NCBI GenBank assembly: GCA_016714045.1
Contig: JADJNY010000002.1
Location: forward strand, 310,001 to 374,000
Reading direction: 5' to 3'
Origin: Planctomycetota bacterium
Lineage (GTDB): Bacteria; Planctomycetota; UBA1135; GCA-002686595
DNA: 64,000 nucleotides
The notes beneath the pieces were generated by a model. It ran no database searches and was not told the origin of the DNA. It saw only the letters and a program-made list of their open reading frames with translations. Positions within the stretch are counted from its first letter, which is position 1, and the number at the start of each line of letters is the position of its first letter. Shown piece after piece: positions 16,047 to 24,505 of this stretch. A program made the position numbers and the translations under genes.

Positions 16047-17240
16047 CTACGGCGCGCCCGACGGTCTGCCCAGTCCGCGCCGGGGGGCGGACTCGGCGCT
16101 TGCCGCGCGCTCCTCCAGCAAGTTGAGCGCGCGCGCGCTCGCGAGGTCCAGGTTGCCGAGGATGTTGCTCGCGTCGAGCGCCTCCTCCACGCCCGCTTCG
16201 CGCAGCAGCGCGTGATCGCCCGGGTGCACGCCGGCGAGCACGAGCCCCTGGTTCGTCTTCTCGAGGCGCTTCATGAGCGCGCGGATCTCCAGGGCCGAGT
16301 TCATGTCGAGGTGCGCGAACTCGGCGATGTCGAGCACGACGATCTCGACCTTCTCGTCCAAGTGATCGGCCCAGCTGACGAGGTCGGGCATGCGCGCCTT
16401 GCGCCGCCGTCCATCGGAGCCGGCCTTCACGTGGAACACCGCGATCTCGGCGGGCAGCACCTCGTGGTAGTGGCCGCCGGCGTCCGCGCTCGAGTGGATG
16501 TCGCCGATCGGGTACCAGACGTCCTGCAGGATGATCCACAGGAGGAAGAGCACCGCGGGGATCATCGACCACGCCGGGAAGTACGCGAAGGCGAACGCTC
16601 CCAGGCCCGATCCGACGAGGAAGCTGCCGAGGATGCTCGACAAGAGCAGCAGTCGACCGCCCGACACGGGGATCGCTGGCGGCGGCGCGTTCCGTTCGAG
16701 CTTGCGCAGCAGCCATTGCCCGCCTTCGAGCCCCAGGTCCGTCGTGACGCCGGTCACGTGCGTCGTGCGCACCACGCCGCCGCTGATGCGCGTGATCGTC
16801 GCGTTCTGCAACCCCATCGCGGCGGCGGGGAGCACCGTGAGCCACAGCTTCGCGTAGTCGGGATCGAGACCTTCGATCATCTCCCAGTCGACGAGGAGCG
16901 CGAATACGGCGAGCATCCCGGCCTCGACGGCCATCGGCAGCACGTAGATCGAGCGCCAGCGGGCCCGCCGTCCGAGCTCGGTGAGGAACCCGGAGAGCGC
17001 CGCGCCGATCACGAACGCTCCGATCAGCGCGAGCAGGTAGGTCCCTCCGCGCAGGCGCCCCTCCGCGACGTCGCGGCCGAGCTGTGACACCGTGCCGCTG
17101 ATGTGCGACGTCGCCTGGCCGCACGTGATCAGCGTCAGGATGTTCGTGTACCCCGCGATCCAGGACAGCGTGATCGCGAGCCGCGCCTGCTGCGTGTACG
17201 AGTGTGCGTGCTTGACGAACAAGCCAGCAGCGTAGAGCAC
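16047..17240 (-). CDS. DUF1275 (YoaK-like) membrane protein fused to a STAS domain
   Basis: 397 aa from the GTG at 17240. Residues about 20-245 form six membrane helices with DUF1275 motifs: LSWIAGYTNILTLI, SHISGTVSQLG, GLQNATITRISGGVVRTTHV and TGVTTDLGLEGG. After a linker, residues about 265-370 read as a STAS domain: IAVFHVKAGS, KVEIVVLDIAEFAHLDMNSA and LVLAGVHPGDHALLREAGV. In STAS switches the residue after the Asp-x-x turn is often a phosphorylatable Ser or Thr; here the turn is HLDMNSA. STAS tails are typical of SulP anion transporters, one of which lies directly upstream (75 bp). Fusion to DUF1275 is unusual and suggests a related anion-handling role (inference). Confidence 0.8.
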   Translation of the reverse strand: MLYAAGLFVKHAHSYTQQARLAITLSWIAGYTNILTLITCGQATSHISGTVSQLGRDVAEGRLRGGTYLLALIGAFVIGAALSGFLTELGRRARWRSIYVLPMAVEAGMLAVFALLVDWEMIEGLDPDYAKLWLTVLPAAAMGLQNATITRISGGVVRTTHVTGVTTDLGLEGGQWLLRKLERNAPPPAIPVSGGRLLLLSSILGSFLVGSGLGAFAFAYFPAWSMIPAVLFLLWIILQDVWYPIGDIHSSADAGGHYHEVLPAEIAVFHVKAGSDGRRRKARMPDLVSWADHLDEKVEIVVLDIAEFAHLDMNSALEIRALMKRLEKTNQGLVLAGVHPGDHALLREAGVEEALDASNILGNLDLASARALNLLEERAASAESAPRRGLGRPSGAP

Positions 17241-17315
17241 CGCATGGCACGCGCCAACCCCCGCGCGGGGTGGGTGCTCAGCTGCGGGGCGGAGTCGCCT
17301 GCGTCAGGTGCGCGC

Positions 17316-19100
17316 TCACGTGCGCGGCCGAGGCGTCTGTGCCAGGTGCGCACGGACCGCGTCGAGCGCTTCCTCGTCCGTGGCCGCGATGTGGAGTCGA
17401 CCGGGGGTGCTGACGATCCCGGCGCGCTCGAGGGCTCCCCGCACGGGCGCACGCACGCCCGCGAGCGCCACGAACGTGTGCGCCTTCGCGAGCTTCTCGA
17501 TCACGGATTCGAGCGCGACGAGGCCCGTGACGTCGATCACGGGGACTGCGTCCATCTGCAGGATGATCGCGCGCGCCTTGCCGGCGACGGGGAGGAGGCG
17601 CGTGACGGCCTTCTCGGCCGCACCGAAGAACATGGGCCCGGCGATCTCGTAGACCTGCAGGCCTTCGAGGTGCGGATCGCGCAGGTGCGGATGGTCCTCG
17701 TCGCGACGCGTCTCGACGATCTCCGACATGCTGCGCATGAAGAGCAGCGCCGCGAGCACGACGCCGACGCTCACCGACACGACCATGTCGAACAGGACCG
17801 TCAGCGAGAAGCACGTCGCGAGGACGACGAGGTCGCTCTTCGGCGCGACGCGCGCCAGATAGAGGAAGTGCCGCGCTTCGCTCATGTTCCACGCGACCAC
17901 GAGCAGCAGCGCCGCGAGCGACGCCATGGGCAGGTACGCGAGCAGCGGCGCGAGCGCCAGGACCGCCGCCAGGACGAAACCCGCGTGCACCATGGCCGAG
18001 ATCGGCGTGCGCGAGCCCGCGCGCAAGTTCGTCGCCGTGCGCGCGATGGCCCCGGTCGCCGCGAAGCCGCCGAAGAACGGCGCCACGATGTTGCCGATAC
18101 CCTGCGCGGCGAGCTCGACGTCCGGATCGTGCTTCGTGCCCGCCATGCCGTCGGCGACGACGGCGCAGAGGAGCGATTCGATCGCGCCGAGTGCCGCGAT
18201 CGCGAATGCGGGGCCGATCAGCTCGCGCACGACGCCGAAGAGCCCGCCGAAGTCCGTCGCGAGCGGCTGACCGTCCGCGCCAGGGAAGAGCCAAGGGAGG
18301 TCGAAGGCGGGCGGCATGCGCGGGATGCCCGCGTGCTCGACGCCGTCGACCACGTAGTGGAAGCGGCTCCCGATCGTCGCGACGGAGAACCCGTCGACGA
18401 GGTACCCGAGCAGCGCCGCGAACCCGGCGCCGAACGCGATCGCCACGAGTGGCGCGGGAAGGCGCTTGGTGAGCTTCGGCCACGCGAGCAGTACGACCAG
18501 CGTGAAGACGCCGATCGACAGGTCTTGCCAGCGCACCGTCGGCAGGGCCGCGGCGAGGTCGACGACGCGCTCGTGGAAATGCTCGGGCCAGGGGCCCATC
18601 TCGAGCCCGAAGAAGTCCTTCAACTGCAGCGTCGCGAGCACGACGCCGATGCCCGCGGTGAAGCCGGTCGTGACGGGGTGCGGGATGTACTGGATGAGCC
18701 GGCCGAAGCGCATCAGCCCCATCCCGAGCAGCATCACGCCCGCGAGGACGGACGCGACGAGCAGCCCCCCGAGGCCGAACTTGGCCGCGACGGGGGAGAG
18801 GAGCACGACGAAGGCCGCGGTCGGACCGCTGACATTGCTCGACGTGCCGCCGAGTGCCGCGATGATCGCCCCCGCGACGATCGCGGTGTAGAGCCCGTAC
18901 TGCGGGGGCACTCCCGAGGCGATCGCGAGCGCCATCGAGAGCGGGAGCGCGACGATGCCGACGACGACGCCGGCGAGGAGGTCTGCCTTGAAGTCGCGCA
19001 CGCCGTACCCGCGCGCGAGCGCGGCGCGCAGCGCGAGGCCGAGTTCGCGCAGGACGAGCGGGCGGCTCGCGGGCGTCTCGAGGCGATGGCGATGGGGCAT
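17316..19100 (-). CDS. SulP-family anion transporter with STAS domain
   Basis: 594 aa from the ATG at 19100; an upstream ATG at 19133 would add 11 residues. The SulP signature is present: KADLLAGVVVGIVALPLSMA, ASGVPPQYGLYTAIVAG, GGTSSNVSGPTAAFVVLLSP, then QGIGNIVAPFFGGFAATGAI with a following RTATNLRAGSRTPIS. The STAS domain covers about 465-580 (YEIAGPMFFGAAEKAVTRLL, AIILQMDAVPVIDVTGLVAL). SulP proteins move sulfate, bicarbonate or other anions, or act as Na+:HCO3- importers, across the inner membrane. The conserved STAS turn reads IDVTG. It is the first gene of a three-gene leftward operon. Confidence 0.9.
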   Translation of the reverse strand: MPHRHRLETPASRPLVLRELGLALRAALARGYGVRDFKADLLAGVVVGIVALPLSMALAIASGVPPQYGLYTAIVAGAIIAALGGTSSNVSGPTAAFVVLLSPVAAKFGLGGLLVASVLAGVMLLGMGLMRFGRLIQYIPHPVTTGFTAGIGVVLATLQLKDFFGLEMGPWPEHFHERVVDLAAALPTVRWQDLSIGVFTLVVLLAWPKLTKRLPAPLVAIAFGAGFAALLGYLVDGFSVATIGSRFHYVVDGVEHAGIPRMPPAFDLPWLFPGADGQPLATDFGGLFGVVRELIGPAFAIAALGAIESLLCAVVADGMAGTKHDPDVELAAQGIGNIVAPFFGGFAATGAIARTATNLRAGSRTPISAMVHAGFVLAAVLALAPLLAYLPMASLAALLLVVAWNMSEARHFLYLARVAPKSDLVVLATCFSLTVLFDMVVSVSVGVVLAALLFMRSMSEIVETRRDEDHPHLRDPHLEGLQVYEIAGPMFFGAAEKAVTRLLPVAGKARAIILQMDAVPVIDVTGLVALESVIEKLAKAHTFVALAGVRAPVRGALERAGIVSTPGRLHIAATDEEALDAVRAHLAQTPRPRT

Positions 19101-19322
19101 GGAGCGAGTGAACCGGGCCCGCGTTCCGTGCACGGGGAAGGAGCGAACGAGCGTGACATGTCCCGCCCGCGTGCATCAAGCCCGCTCGGTGCGCACGGCT
19201 CCGAGCGGCGCTCGGCGCGCGAGCTGCACGAACCGCGAGGGAGCGGGAAATCGCGCCCCCTCGTCCGCGCACTTGCACACGCTTCGAACCCGCGATCGCT
19301 CGCGCTCCCCGTCCTCCGTCCC

Positions 19323-19328
19323 TACGCT
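19323..19328 (+). promoter_or_regulatory. -10-like TACGCT for the tricorn-like protease
   Basis: TACGCT ends 9 nt before the ATG at 19338, the same geometry as before the oxidoreductase gene at 37109. It predicts a nearly leaderless mRNA. Confidence 0.45.
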
Positions 19329-19337
19329 CTTGCCCCC

Positions 19338-22300
19338 ATGTTCCAGCCGAGCACCCCCAGCGCCTTCGTTTTCGTCTCGCTCCTCGCCGCCTGCGCCTCG
19401 AACGCGTCCAACGCGCCGGCGCCGTCCGCGTCCGCCGCGCCCAGTTCGGCGAAGCCGGCTCGCCCGGGCGAGGTCGCGCCCGCGCCCGTCGCGCGCGCAC
19501 TGCCCGGACAGGACGCGGTCACGCCGCACGCCGCGATGCTGCGCTTCCCCGACGTCAGCGCCACGCACATCGTGTTCGTCTACGCTGACGACCTGTGGCT
19601 CGTCCCGCGCGAGGGCGGCGTCGCGACGCCGCTCGCGAGCCCGCCGGGGCTCGAGGTGCTCCCGCGCTTCAGCCCCGACGGCAAGACGATCGCGTTCGTC
19701 GGCAACTACGCGGGCAACCGGGACCTCTACACCGTGGCGGTCGGCGGCGGCGTTCCGTCGCGCGTGACGCACCACCCGAGCGGCGAGACGCTCTGTGACT
19801 GGACGCCCGACGGCAAGCTGATGTTCTTCACGAACGGCCTCGCGGGCCGTGACCGGCAGGTGCAGCTGTTCACCGTCGACGCGAAGGGCGGACTGCCCGC
19901 GCAACTGCCCGTGCCCTACGGCGCGTTCGCTTCGATCTCGAAGGACGGGCGCTGGCTCGCCTACACGCCGCACACGGTCGACAACCGCACGTGGAAGCGC
20001 TATCGCGGCGGGATGTCGACGGACATCTGGCTCTTCGACCTGCAGACGAAGGCCGCGAAGCAGGCGACGGTGTGGGAGGGCGTGGACACCGCGCCGATGT
20101 GGCACGACGGAGCGCTCTACTACCTGTCGGACGAAGGCGAGTCGCACCGTCAGAACCTGTGGAGCCTCGACCCCGCGACGCTGAAGCGGAAGCAGCTCAC
20201 GCGCTACTCCGACTACGACGTGAAGTGGCCTTCGATCGGGCCGGGATCTGCCGGAAAGGGGGGGGCGGGCGAGATCGTGTTCCAGCACGGCTCTGAGCTC
20301 GCGCTTCTCGACCTCGCGACCGGCGCGACGAGCGTCGTCCAGGTCGCGATCCCCGGCGCGCGACCGAAGCTCGCGCCGCGCGCCGTCGACGCCGCGAAGT
20401 TCGCGCAGGGTTGGGAGATCTCGCCCAGCGGCAAGCGCGTGCTCGTCAGCGCGCGCGGCGACGTGTGGTCGCTGCCGGCGAAGGAGGGGAGCCCGCGCGA
20501 TCTCTCGCGCACGAGCGGCGTCGCCGAGCGCGACCCGAACTGGAGCCCCGACGGAAGCACGATCGCGTGGCTCGAGGATTCGAGCGGCGAATACGCCGTC
20601 GTCGCGGCTCCCGCGGACGGTAGCGCCGCGCCCAAGGTGATCGCGCCGGCGACGAAGGGTTTCCGCACGCTGCTCGCGTGGACGCCCGACTCGAAGCACC
20701 TCGTCTACTCCGACAACACGGGCACGCTGTGGCTCGCGCACGCCGACGGCAGCGCGCCGCGCGAGCTCGACCGCGATCCGTGGGCGGGCGACCTGATCCG
20801 GGTGGCGCCGAGCTTCTCGCGCGATTCGCGCTTCGCCGCGTACGTGATCGCCGACGAAGCCTCGGGCCGTGGACGCATCGTGATCCAGGAGCTCGCGACC
20901 GGCGCGAAGCACGTCGTCACGTCGGGCATGTTCGAGGACGGCTGGCCGACGTTCGACCGCGCCGGCGATTACCTCTACTTCGTGCGCGGCTCGCACTTCT
21001 CGCCGCGGTACGGCGAGTACGACTCGTCGTTCCTCTACGCGGGCACGCACGAGCTCTACCTCGTTCCGTTGCGCGATGGAGCCGCGTCGCCGCTGGCTCC
21101 GAAGAGCGACGAGGAAGCGGCGAAGAAGGACGAGAAGACCGCTGACGCGAAGCAGGACGACGCCAAGAAGGACGACGCGAAGGAAGACGACGAAGAGCCG
21201 TCGGACGCGAAGAAGGAAGAGCCGCCCGTCGAGATCGCGTTCGAGGGCTTCGAGGCGCGCGCGGTCGTGCTGCCCATCGAGCCCGGTGTGCTCTCGCAGT
21301 TGAAGGTCAGCGGCGACGGAGCGCTCCTCTACGTGCGCGGCACGGTCCAGGGCGAGGAGGGCGAGAGCGCGCTCCACGTCTTCGACCCGAAGGCGGACGA
21401 GCCCGAGGAGAAGCTCGTCGCGAAGGACGTCGGCGGCTACGCGCTGTCCGCGGACGGGAAGAAGGTGCTCGTGCTCGGCTCGGGCGGCGCGCAGATCGGC
21501 GACGCGAAGGCCGACGCGAAGCTCGAGAAGGTCCCGACGGAGGGCATGCTGACGGAGATCGATCCGCGCGCCGAGTGGTACCAGCTCTTCGAGGAGTCGT
21601 GGCGGCTCTACCGCGACTTCTTCTACGACCCGAACATGCACGCGGTCGACTGGAACGCGGTGCGCAAGCAGTACCAGGCGCTACTCGACGACTGCGCGTC
21701 GCGCGAGGACGTGAGCTACGTCATCAAAGAGATGATCAGCGAGCTCAACGTCGGTCACGCCTACTACAGCGGCGGCGACGTCGGCGACGAGCCCAAGCGC
21801 AGCGTCGGGATGCTCGGCTGCGATTTCGAGCTCGCCGATGGCGCGTACCGGATCGCGCGCATCCACCAGGGCGCGCCCTGGGATGCGGACGGTCGCGGAC
21901 CGCTCTCACAGCCCGGCGTGAAGGTGAAGGCGGGGGACTACCTGCTCGCGGTGAACGGGCGGCCGCTCGACGTCGCGAAGGACCCGTGGGCCGCCTTCCA
22001 GGGCCTCGCCGATCAGACGATCACGCTGACGGTCGGCGCGAAGCCGGCGATCGACTCCGACGCGCGCACGGTCGTCGTGAAGGCGCTCGGCAGCGAGCGC
22101 GACGTGCGCTACCGCGCGTGGATCGAACGGAACCGCAAGCACGTGGAGGAGCGCACGCAGGGCCGCGTCGGCTACGTCTACGTGCCGAGCACCGGCCTCG
22201 ACGGGCAGAACGACCTCTTCCGCCAGTTCCAGGGCCAGTTCAGGAAGCCCGCGTTGATCGTCGACGAGCGCTGGAACTCCGGCGGGCAGATCCCGACGCG

Positions 22301-22790
22301 CTTCGTCGAGCTCCTGAACCGCCCGCAGACGAACGCGTGGGCGCGCCGCGACGGCAAGGACTGGCCGTGGCCGCCGGACGCGCACTTCGGCCCGAAGTGC
22401 ATGCTGATCAACGGCCTCTCGGGCTCGGGCGGCGACGCGTTCCCCTTCTACTTCAAGCAGGCGGGCCTCGGGAAACTGATCGGCACGCGCACCTGGGGCG
22501 GGCTCGTCGGCCTGTCGGGCTACCCGGCGTTGATCGACGGCGGCGACGTCGAAGTGCCGAGCTTCGCCTTCTACGAAAACGACGGGACGTGGGGCATCGA
22601 AGGCCACGGCGTCGATCCCGACGTCGAGGTGATCGACGATCCCTCGAAGATGCAGGACGGCGCGGACCCGCAGCTCGAGCGCGCGATCGACGAGATGCTC
22701 GAGGCGCTGAAGACGCGGCCGTACGTCGCGCCGAAGCGTCCGCCCTATCCCGACCGCAAGGGCATGGGGCTCGATCCGAAGGACAAGTGA
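19338..22790 (+). CDS. Tricorn-like S41 protease, exported lipoprotein
   Basis: 1150 aa, close to tricorn length. A signal peptide ends in a LLAAC lipobox near residue 19. Two WD40/PD40-type beta-propellers follow (DDLWLVPREGG, RFSPDGKTIAFVGNYAGNRD, NWSPDGSTIAWLEDSS). A Lys/Asp/Glu-rich insert (about 595-640) breaks propeller 2. The peptidase core has the tricorn His (ELNVGHAYYSGG, H807), a PDZ domain (about 825-915) and the serine loop NGLSGSGGDAFPFYFKQAG (likely nucleophile S1030). IEGHGVDPDVEV is near the C-terminus. The enzyme degrades peptides, here outside the cytoplasm. A TACGCT -10-like site lies 9 nt upstream. Family confidence is high. Confidence 0.92.
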   Translation: MFQPSTPSAFVFVSLLAACASNASNAPAPSASAAPSSAKPARPGEVAPAPVARALPGQDAVTPHAAMLRFPDVSATHIVFVYADDLWLVPREGGVATPLASPPGLEVLPRFSPDGKTIAFVGNYAGNRDLYTVAVGGGVPSRVTHHPSGETLCDWTPDGKLMFFTNGLAGRDRQVQLFTVDAKGGLPAQLPVPYGAFASISKDGRWLAYTPHTVDNRTWKRYRGGMSTDIWLFDLQTKAAKQATVWEGVDTAPMWHDGALYYLSDEGESHRQNLWSLDPATLKRKQLTRYSDYDVKWPSIGPGSAGKGGAGEIVFQHGSELALLDLATGATSVVQVAIPGARPKLAPRAVDAAKFAQGWEISPSGKRVLVSARGDVWSLPAKEGSPRDLSRTSGVAERDPNWSPDGSTIAWLEDSSGEYAVVAAPADGSAAPKVIAPATKGFRTLLAWTPDSKHLVYSDNTGTLWLAHADGSAPRELDRDPWAGDLIRVAPSFSRDSRFAAYVIADEASGRGRIVIQELATGAKHVVTSGMFEDGWPTFDRAGDYLYFVRGSHFSPRYGEYDSSFLYAGTHELYLVPLRDGAASPLAPKSDEEAAKKDEKTADAKQDDAKKDDAKEDDEEPSDAKKEEPPVEIAFEGFEARAVVLPIEPGVLSQLKVSGDGALLYVRGTVQGEEGESALHVFDPKADEPEEKLVAKDVGGYALSADGKKVLVLGSGGAQIGDAKADAKLEKVPTEGMLTEIDPRAEWYQLFEESWRLYRDFFYDPNMHAVDWNAVRKQYQALLDDCASREDVSYVIKEMISELNVGHAYYSGGDVGDEPKRSVGMLGCDFELADGAYRIARIHQGAPWDADGRGPLSQPGVKVKAGDYLLAVNGRPLDVAKDPWAAFQGLADQTITLTVGAKPAIDSDARTVVVKALGSERDVRYRAWIERNRKHVEERTQGRVGYVYVPSTGLDGQNDLFRQFQGQFRKPALIVDERWNSGGQIPTRFVELLNRPQTNAWARRDGKDWPWPPDAHFGPKCMLINGLSGSGGDAFPFYFKQAGLGKLIGTRTWGGLVGLSGYPALIDGGDVEVPSFAFYENDGTWGIEGHGVDPDVEVIDDPSKMQDGADPQLERAIDEMLEALKTRPYVAPKRPPYPDRKGMGLDPKDK

Positions 22791-22821
22791 CGCGCACCGG
22801 TTCGAAGGTGCAGTGATCGCG

Positions 22822-22849
22822 AGCGAGGCGGGCGTGAGCTCGCCTCGCT
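22822..22849 (+). terminator. Hairpin after the tricorn-like protease
   Basis: AGCGAGGCG (22822-22830) pairs perfectly with CGCCTCGCT (22841-22849) across a 10 nt loop, 31 bp after the stop. No T-run follows. Confidence 0.5.
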
Positions 22850-23146
22850 GCGCTCGAGCCGCGGCGACGGATTCGAGCGCAGGTTGCGCAATCGATTTCG
22901 CGCGAGCTCGAACCCGGAGCCTGCCAGGTCGAGCTCATCGCGTGGCCGCGCGAACAGGAGTCTTGGGCACCGCGCTTCCTCCCTTCCGCGTGGCGTCGTG
23001 CCTCGCCGGGCAACGGCTCGGATGAGCGGTGAAGTGCGCTTGGTTCCCGAGTGAGGAAGATTGCGTGGCCTGAAGTCGGGCCTGCAAAGGGCAGAGCCGA
23101 CCACCCTTGGTGATCGGCTCCGCGCGGTGCTCGGCGTGTGGACTCA

Positions 23147-23163
23147 CGGAGCTTCGTGCTCCG
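23147..23163 (-). terminator. Small hairpin after the leftward secreted protein gene
   Basis: CGGAGC-TTCGT-GCTCCG, a 6 bp stem with a tight loop, lies 7 bp beyond the stop at 23170 on the minus strand. Plausible but short. Confidence 0.35.
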
Positions 23164-23169
23164 AGGAGC

Positions 23170-24387
23170 TCACCACGCGATCAGCCAGCCGTTCGAGACG
23201 TTGAACGTCTCCGGGGGGCAGAACAGTGCAGCCGAGTTGCGGTAGTAGGTCTGGTAGTAGCGCACCGCGCCGCTCCCGACCGTCACGCCGCCGCGCTGCG
23301 AGAGCGTGATCGTGTCCGTGCTGTCGGGGAAGGAGCTGGCGCCGGCCACGTTTGCGCGCGTGCGGAGTCGGATCAGCGTGCCCCCCGCGCAGCGAACACC
23401 GTCACCGAACACGGTGTCCGCGAGCGCGTCGCCCTGGAGGTAGATGCACGAGACCGTCGCCGGCATCCCGGAACCCGCGAGCACGACGTCGTCGCTCGAA
23501 GCGGCCCCCGTGGCCGTCAGGTTCGCCCCGTTCGGGTTCACGGAGTTCGCGCAGCCGTTCCCTGCCCCGCCCGTGTTGGCGCACGGGCAGGCCGTCGTGT
23601 GGCTCACGTCGATACCGTCGCCGAAGCAGTACGCGTTGAAGGCCGTGCACGGTCCCACGGGGATGGTCCCGGAGGGGAGCGTGCCCGAAGAGCCGAACGT
23701 CCAGTTGCCGACGTTCGCGATCGCGGCGAGCCAATCCGCCTTCGTGCCGCACGTGAGCGCAGCCGTGTTGAAGGACATCACGTTCTGTCCCGTACCATTC
23801 TGCGCGAACGTGACCGCCGTGTTGGACACGACCGAGAGACCGGTCGCGACATCGCCTTCGTTCGAGCTCGTCGCGGGCTCGAAGGTCCCGGTATCGTCGA
23901 TGACGAAGATCATCGCCTGCGTGGCCGTGTTCATCGGGTCGAGACCCGTGTCGTGTTGGAACAGCGTGATCTGGTCGCCGGCCTGAGCGAGCGCCGGGAC
24001 GCTGAACACTCCAGTCGCGCCGGGGAGGGTCATGCCGACGTCCCACGTGAAGTCCGCGCTCACGTCGGTCGTGCTGATGACGCGGCCCGCGGCGATCGTG
24101 TTCACGACGGTGAAGCGCAGGAGCTGCTCGTTCCCGTCCCCGTCCGCAACCGTGTTGCGGAATGCGGTGCCCGTCCATCCGTTGTCGGTGAGGAAGATCG
24201 TGGTCCCCGCGGGGAGCGGGGCGAGGTTGACGATCGTGAGGACGTCGCTCGGTGTTCCGTTGTCGGTCCAGCCGATGACGGCGACGTCGCCTGCGGTCAG
24301 GTTGACCTGGGAGTGCGCTTCCGGCGCGAGGACCGCGGTCGCGACCGCGAGCAGAGTAGGGGCGAGGAGCTCGAAGCGAAGAGGCAT
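23170..24387 (-). CDS. Secreted protein with the shared Cys-rich YYQ-x-x-YRN C-terminal domain
   Basis: 405 aa. A signal peptide (FELLAPTLLAVATAVLA, cleavage near AHS-QV at 26) precedes a beta-rich domain (about 28-255; LTAGDVAVIGWTDNGTPSDV, TTIFLTDNGWTGTAF). This resembles extracellular domains of unknown role in secreted esterases and adhesins. From about 260 comes the module shared with the genes at 24506 and 50138: YCFGDG, CPCANTGGAGNGCANSVNPN, LAGSGMPATVSCIYLQGDAL, FGDGVRCAGGTLIRLR, RYYQTYYRNSAALFC and FNVSNGWLIAW at the very end. There is no membrane anchor or LPXTG/PEP-CTERM tail. The C-terminal module may mark proteins for a lineage-specific secretion or surface route. Confidence 0.72.
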   Translation of the reverse strand: MPLRFELLAPTLLAVATAVLAPEAHSQVNLTAGDVAVIGWTDNGTPSDVLTIVNLAPLPAGTTIFLTDNGWTGTAFRNTVADGDGNEQLLRFTVVNTIAAGRVISTTDVSADFTWDVGMTLPGATGVFSVPALAQAGDQITLFQHDTGLDPMNTATQAMIFVIDDTGTFEPATSSNEGDVATGLSVVSNTAVTFAQNGTGQNVMSFNTAALTCGTKADWLAAIANVGNWTFGSSGTLPSGTIPVGPCTAFNAYCFGDGIDVSHTTACPCANTGGAGNGCANSVNPNGANLTATGAASSDDVVLAGSGMPATVSCIYLQGDALADTVFGDGVRCAGGTLIRLRTRANVAGASSFPDSTDTITLSQRGGVTVGSGAVRYYQTYYRNSAALFCPPETFNVSNGWLIAW

Positions 24388-24505
24388 GGGTGTCTCCGGT
24401 GGTGTGGGGCCAGAAGTCGTGGAGGAAGTGCGACCAAGGTGCCCTCGCTTCGAGTTCGTGGGGTGAGCCCTCGATCAGCTCCCAGTCAATCGCGGTCGTG
24501 CTCCG

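Larger units (their letters stand above)
22791..23169. other. 379 bp gap between convergent genes, two hairpins
   Basis: The spacer holds an inverted repeat near each end (22822-22849 and 23147-23163, listed as terminators). Between them I see no start site, repeat or RNA-like element. Short frames crossing it are Arg-rich and look non-coding. Confidence 0.45.

Noticed and set aside
17103..19337. Very long open frame upstream of the tricorn-like gene (745 codons)
   Set aside because: It lies antisense to the SulP and DUF1275 genes and is Arg/Asp/Glu-rich shadow sequence. The signal peptide and lipobox place the real start at 19338.
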